A stretch of DNA of 64,000 nucleotides. It comes from Takakia lepidozioides (lineage: Eukaryota; Streptophyta; Takakiopsida; Takakiales; Takakiaceae). Below the pieces are notes generated by a model. It was not told where the DNA came from and ran no database searches. It saw only the letters and a program-made list of their open reading frames with translations. The position numbers were made by a program, and so were the translations under genes. The stretch is from assembly GCA_030704615.1 (NCBI GenBank), contig CM060733.1, positions 57,226,001 to 57,290,000 on the forward strand, in the 5' to 3' direction. Positions 62,491 through 64,000 of this stretch are shown here, in pieces (the first letter of the stretch is position 1; every line of letters starts with the position of its first letter).

Positions 62491-62563
62491 GGTAGCACCC
62501 AGAATTTGACCCCAGAATCGACTGGGTGACACTCAGTGCACTATCCAACTGCACTATCCAACT
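62491..62563 (-). other. tRNA-derived sequence, possible SINE head
   Basis: The minus strand reads AGTTGGATAGTGC (A-box-like), ACTGAG...CCCAGT (anticodon-stem-like) and GGGTCAAATTC (B-box-like), ending in TGCTACC. This is the layout of a tRNA or tRNA-derived SINE head. The 13-bp D-arm segment is duplicated in tandem (62,538-62,550 and 62,551-62,563), so it is not an intact tRNA gene. Any SINE body would extend down to about 62,330. Confidence 0.4.
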
Positions 62564-62570
62564 GACTGTT

Positions 62571-62580
62571 GGTTTAGTTC
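62571..62580. repeat. MITE target duplication, left copy
   Basis: GGTTTAGTTC, identical to 63,221-63,230. Confidence 0.9.
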
Positions 62581-63041
62581 AGTGTTGGACTGGTATCACG
62601 AAAATATGATACCAGATTGGTTCTGGTATCACAAGGGCCCACATTTCCCAATACTCGTATGGTCCTGGTATTAGGGTAAGGGGGCCGGGTAGGGTACAGG
62701 AAGGTATCAATAGCGTAAAATTGTGGATGTATATCAATATGGTATCAATATTTGTTTTTTTCCATCTCATATGGGGGAATATGAGTATTGCTCCGGGTAT
62801 GTATATGAAATATTTAATATATTCAAGACAATATTCAATAAAGATTTGACCTTCATAATGGATCACAATTCCAGTACAATGTACATATAAAAATACATTA
62901 CACACGCAAAAATACACCATATCATACCTGTATTTTTTCACATTGCACATTGAGTATAAAGTAGATGTCATAAATGCCCTTGAATTCCCTGGCATTAACT
63001 TCACACATACACCTATTGTGCCTTTGGAGGCTCACGTTGAT

Positions 63042-63059
63042 ATTGGTATCAATACCAAT
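63042..63059. repeat. Short hairpin inside MITE
   Basis: ATTGGTAT and ATACCAAT are separated by CA, an 8-bp stem with a 2-nt loop. Confidence 0.6.
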
Positions 63060-63098
63060 CAATATCAACACCAATCTTGTCCATGCAATACCAGATGG

Positions 63099-63124
63099 GT
63101 ATGGTATATACGTATATACCATAC
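63099..63124. repeat. 26-bp perfect palindrome inside MITE
   Basis: GTATGGTATATAC (63,099-63,111) is followed immediately by its exact inverse complement (63,112-63,124). It can extrude as a cruciform or form an RNA hairpin. Confidence 0.85.
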
Positions 63125-63220
63125 TGTGGAGCAAGGTATGTATGGCCCCTAGTATGGTATTGTCTGGGTATTGGCCACCCTGTGTTCCAGCCGTCCGATT
63201 GATATCACCGGTCCAACACT

Positions 63221-63230
63221 GGTTTAGTTC
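63221..63230. repeat. MITE target duplication, right copy
   Basis: GGTTTAGTTC, matching 62,571-62,580 without mismatch. Confidence 0.9.
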
Positions 63231-64000
63231 CTATTTTTCACGATTCACTGCAATTTGTTAGATCACTGTTTCCAGGGCTACCTCCCCTTTCAGGAAGAAA
63301 AACCTAAAATCACAAAAGCATCTCACCAAAAAGGCATCTTGTACCATACTAGGGCAACCCTAGATCTATTCCATAAAAACACTTCCATTGCTTCCTATTT
63401 ACGAATATTACTTAACGAAAATATTAGTTTCTCGAATAAAATGTTTTGGTAATAATAATAATTCTGGTAATAAAGGAAAGCTGACAAAAATAACAGTGAA
63501 TTGTTTTTTTCTTAAAGAGTGAATTAGGAATAAAATAATTAAACCCGCACATCCATCCTTTCTTGGATGACGTCCTAGTGGATGAATGATGGATGAGAGG
63601 ACCCCTCGTGGCTGGACTCTCGTCAACGACGTTTCCTGCGGGCGTAGGAGACGGTTCATCCACTGCGGATGCAGTCCCGCATTCATGACCCCATTACCGC
63701 GCGAACCCCAGCAACCGACAACCCACGACAGCCCGTACCCCAGGGTCAGGCCCGATAACCACACGCCTGCGTCCGCCCCGCTGACCGGTCATCACATGTC
63801 GACTGCCAGCCTGCCAGCACAGGCAAGCCGGTGAGTATCGCCCGATGTTTCGGGCAGTTGTCAGCGCCAGTCTGTTTGCAGTTTCGCCACAATCAGCGGG
63901 CTTGCCCCTGCCAAGGCGCATGCGCCTGGCGAAACCTGGCGATTCCATCATTACTGTGCCAGTCAACCTCCTGGTCAATCCAGCTCCCGACAATCCAGGT
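63231..64000. other. Intergenic, becomes GC-rich at the end
   Basis: AT-rich to about 63,545, then GC-rich to the window end. Contains the 12-bp palindrome GGCGCATGCGCC at 63,915-63,926. No gene supported. Confidence 0.35.

Larger units (their letters stand above)
62581..63220. mobile_element. MITE, 640 bp, Mutator-like
   Basis: It begins AGTGTTGGAC and ends GTCCAACACT, a perfect 10-bp terminal inverted repeat with imperfect extension (TGGTATCA / TGATATCACCG). A perfect 10-bp direct repeat, GGTTTAGTTC, flanks it. Target duplications of 9-11 bp are typical of Mutator-like elements. It has no transposase frame, so it would need enzymes from elsewhere. The interior is AT-rich with many GGTAT/ATACC words and perfect palindromes. 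Confidence 0.88.

Noticed and set aside
62310..62495. 61-residue plus-strand ORF after RPT4
   Set aside because: Overlaps the possible SINE body and lacks any domain.

Overview
The window is nuclear DNA from a land plant. It holds plant-type DYW pentatricopeptide (PPR) genes, a plant-architecture cereblon (LON-CULT) gene, a spliced 26S proteasome ATPase gene with GT-AG introns of about 100-410 bp, and decayed LTR and non-LTR retrotransposons. Abundant DYW-PPR sequence points to a lineage with heavy organellar RNA editing (hornwort, lycophyte, fern or similar), but the species cannot be fixed from sequence alone.

Layout. At 1.0-1.9 kb there is a small spliced secreted LRR protein gene. From 2.1 to 14.6 kb lies a graveyard of duplicated PPR sequence: one nearly complete but broken PPR-DYW gene (3.2-6.3 kb) with a tandem array of 101-residue P-L-S triplets, further fragments, and at least four and five copies of two short upstream modules (a WWD box and a PDF box) that resemble plant organellar single-stranded DNA-binding (OSB) proteins. 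A Ty3 integrase fragment (8.1-8.7 kb) and an isolated RBR-type E3 ligase exon (12.7 kb) sit inside it. From 15.0 to about 19.4 kb is a 3'-truncated Ty3 element on the minus strand (LTR, tRNA-iMet primer site, gag, protease, RT, RNase H). Directly beside its LTR is a broken DNMT3-like cytosine methyltransferase fragment (19.6-20.2 kb), which runs into a LINE 3' remnant. A second LINE family occupies 24.3-27.6 kb and 51.7-53.0 kb; each of these two copies carries an internal inversion.

The confidently functional genes are cereblon (CRBN, minus strand, 35.3-40.8 kb, 11 exons, 603 aa), a substrate receptor of CUL4-DDB1 ubiquitin ligases, and RPT4 (plus strand, 58.5-62.0 kb, 10 exons, 394 aa), an ATPase of the 26S proteasome base. 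Both belong to the ubiquitin-proteasome system; nothing suggests that they are co-regulated. Between and around them are unrecognised ORFs (33.5 kb; two exons at 28.9-29.3 kb), a DYW-domain relic (54.2 kb), an orphan RanBP1-like exon (55.9 kb), and long stretches where I see no gene (30-33 kb, 41-51 kb).

Downstream of RPT4 is a clean 640-bp MITE (62,581-63,220) with 10-bp terminal inverted repeats and a perfect 10-bp target duplication, next to a tRNA-derived sequence. The most interesting signals are the PPR repeats, which vary at their RNA-recognition positions, the OSB-like modules upstream of the PPR genes, the inverted LINE segments, and the retroelement-associated methyltransferase relic.
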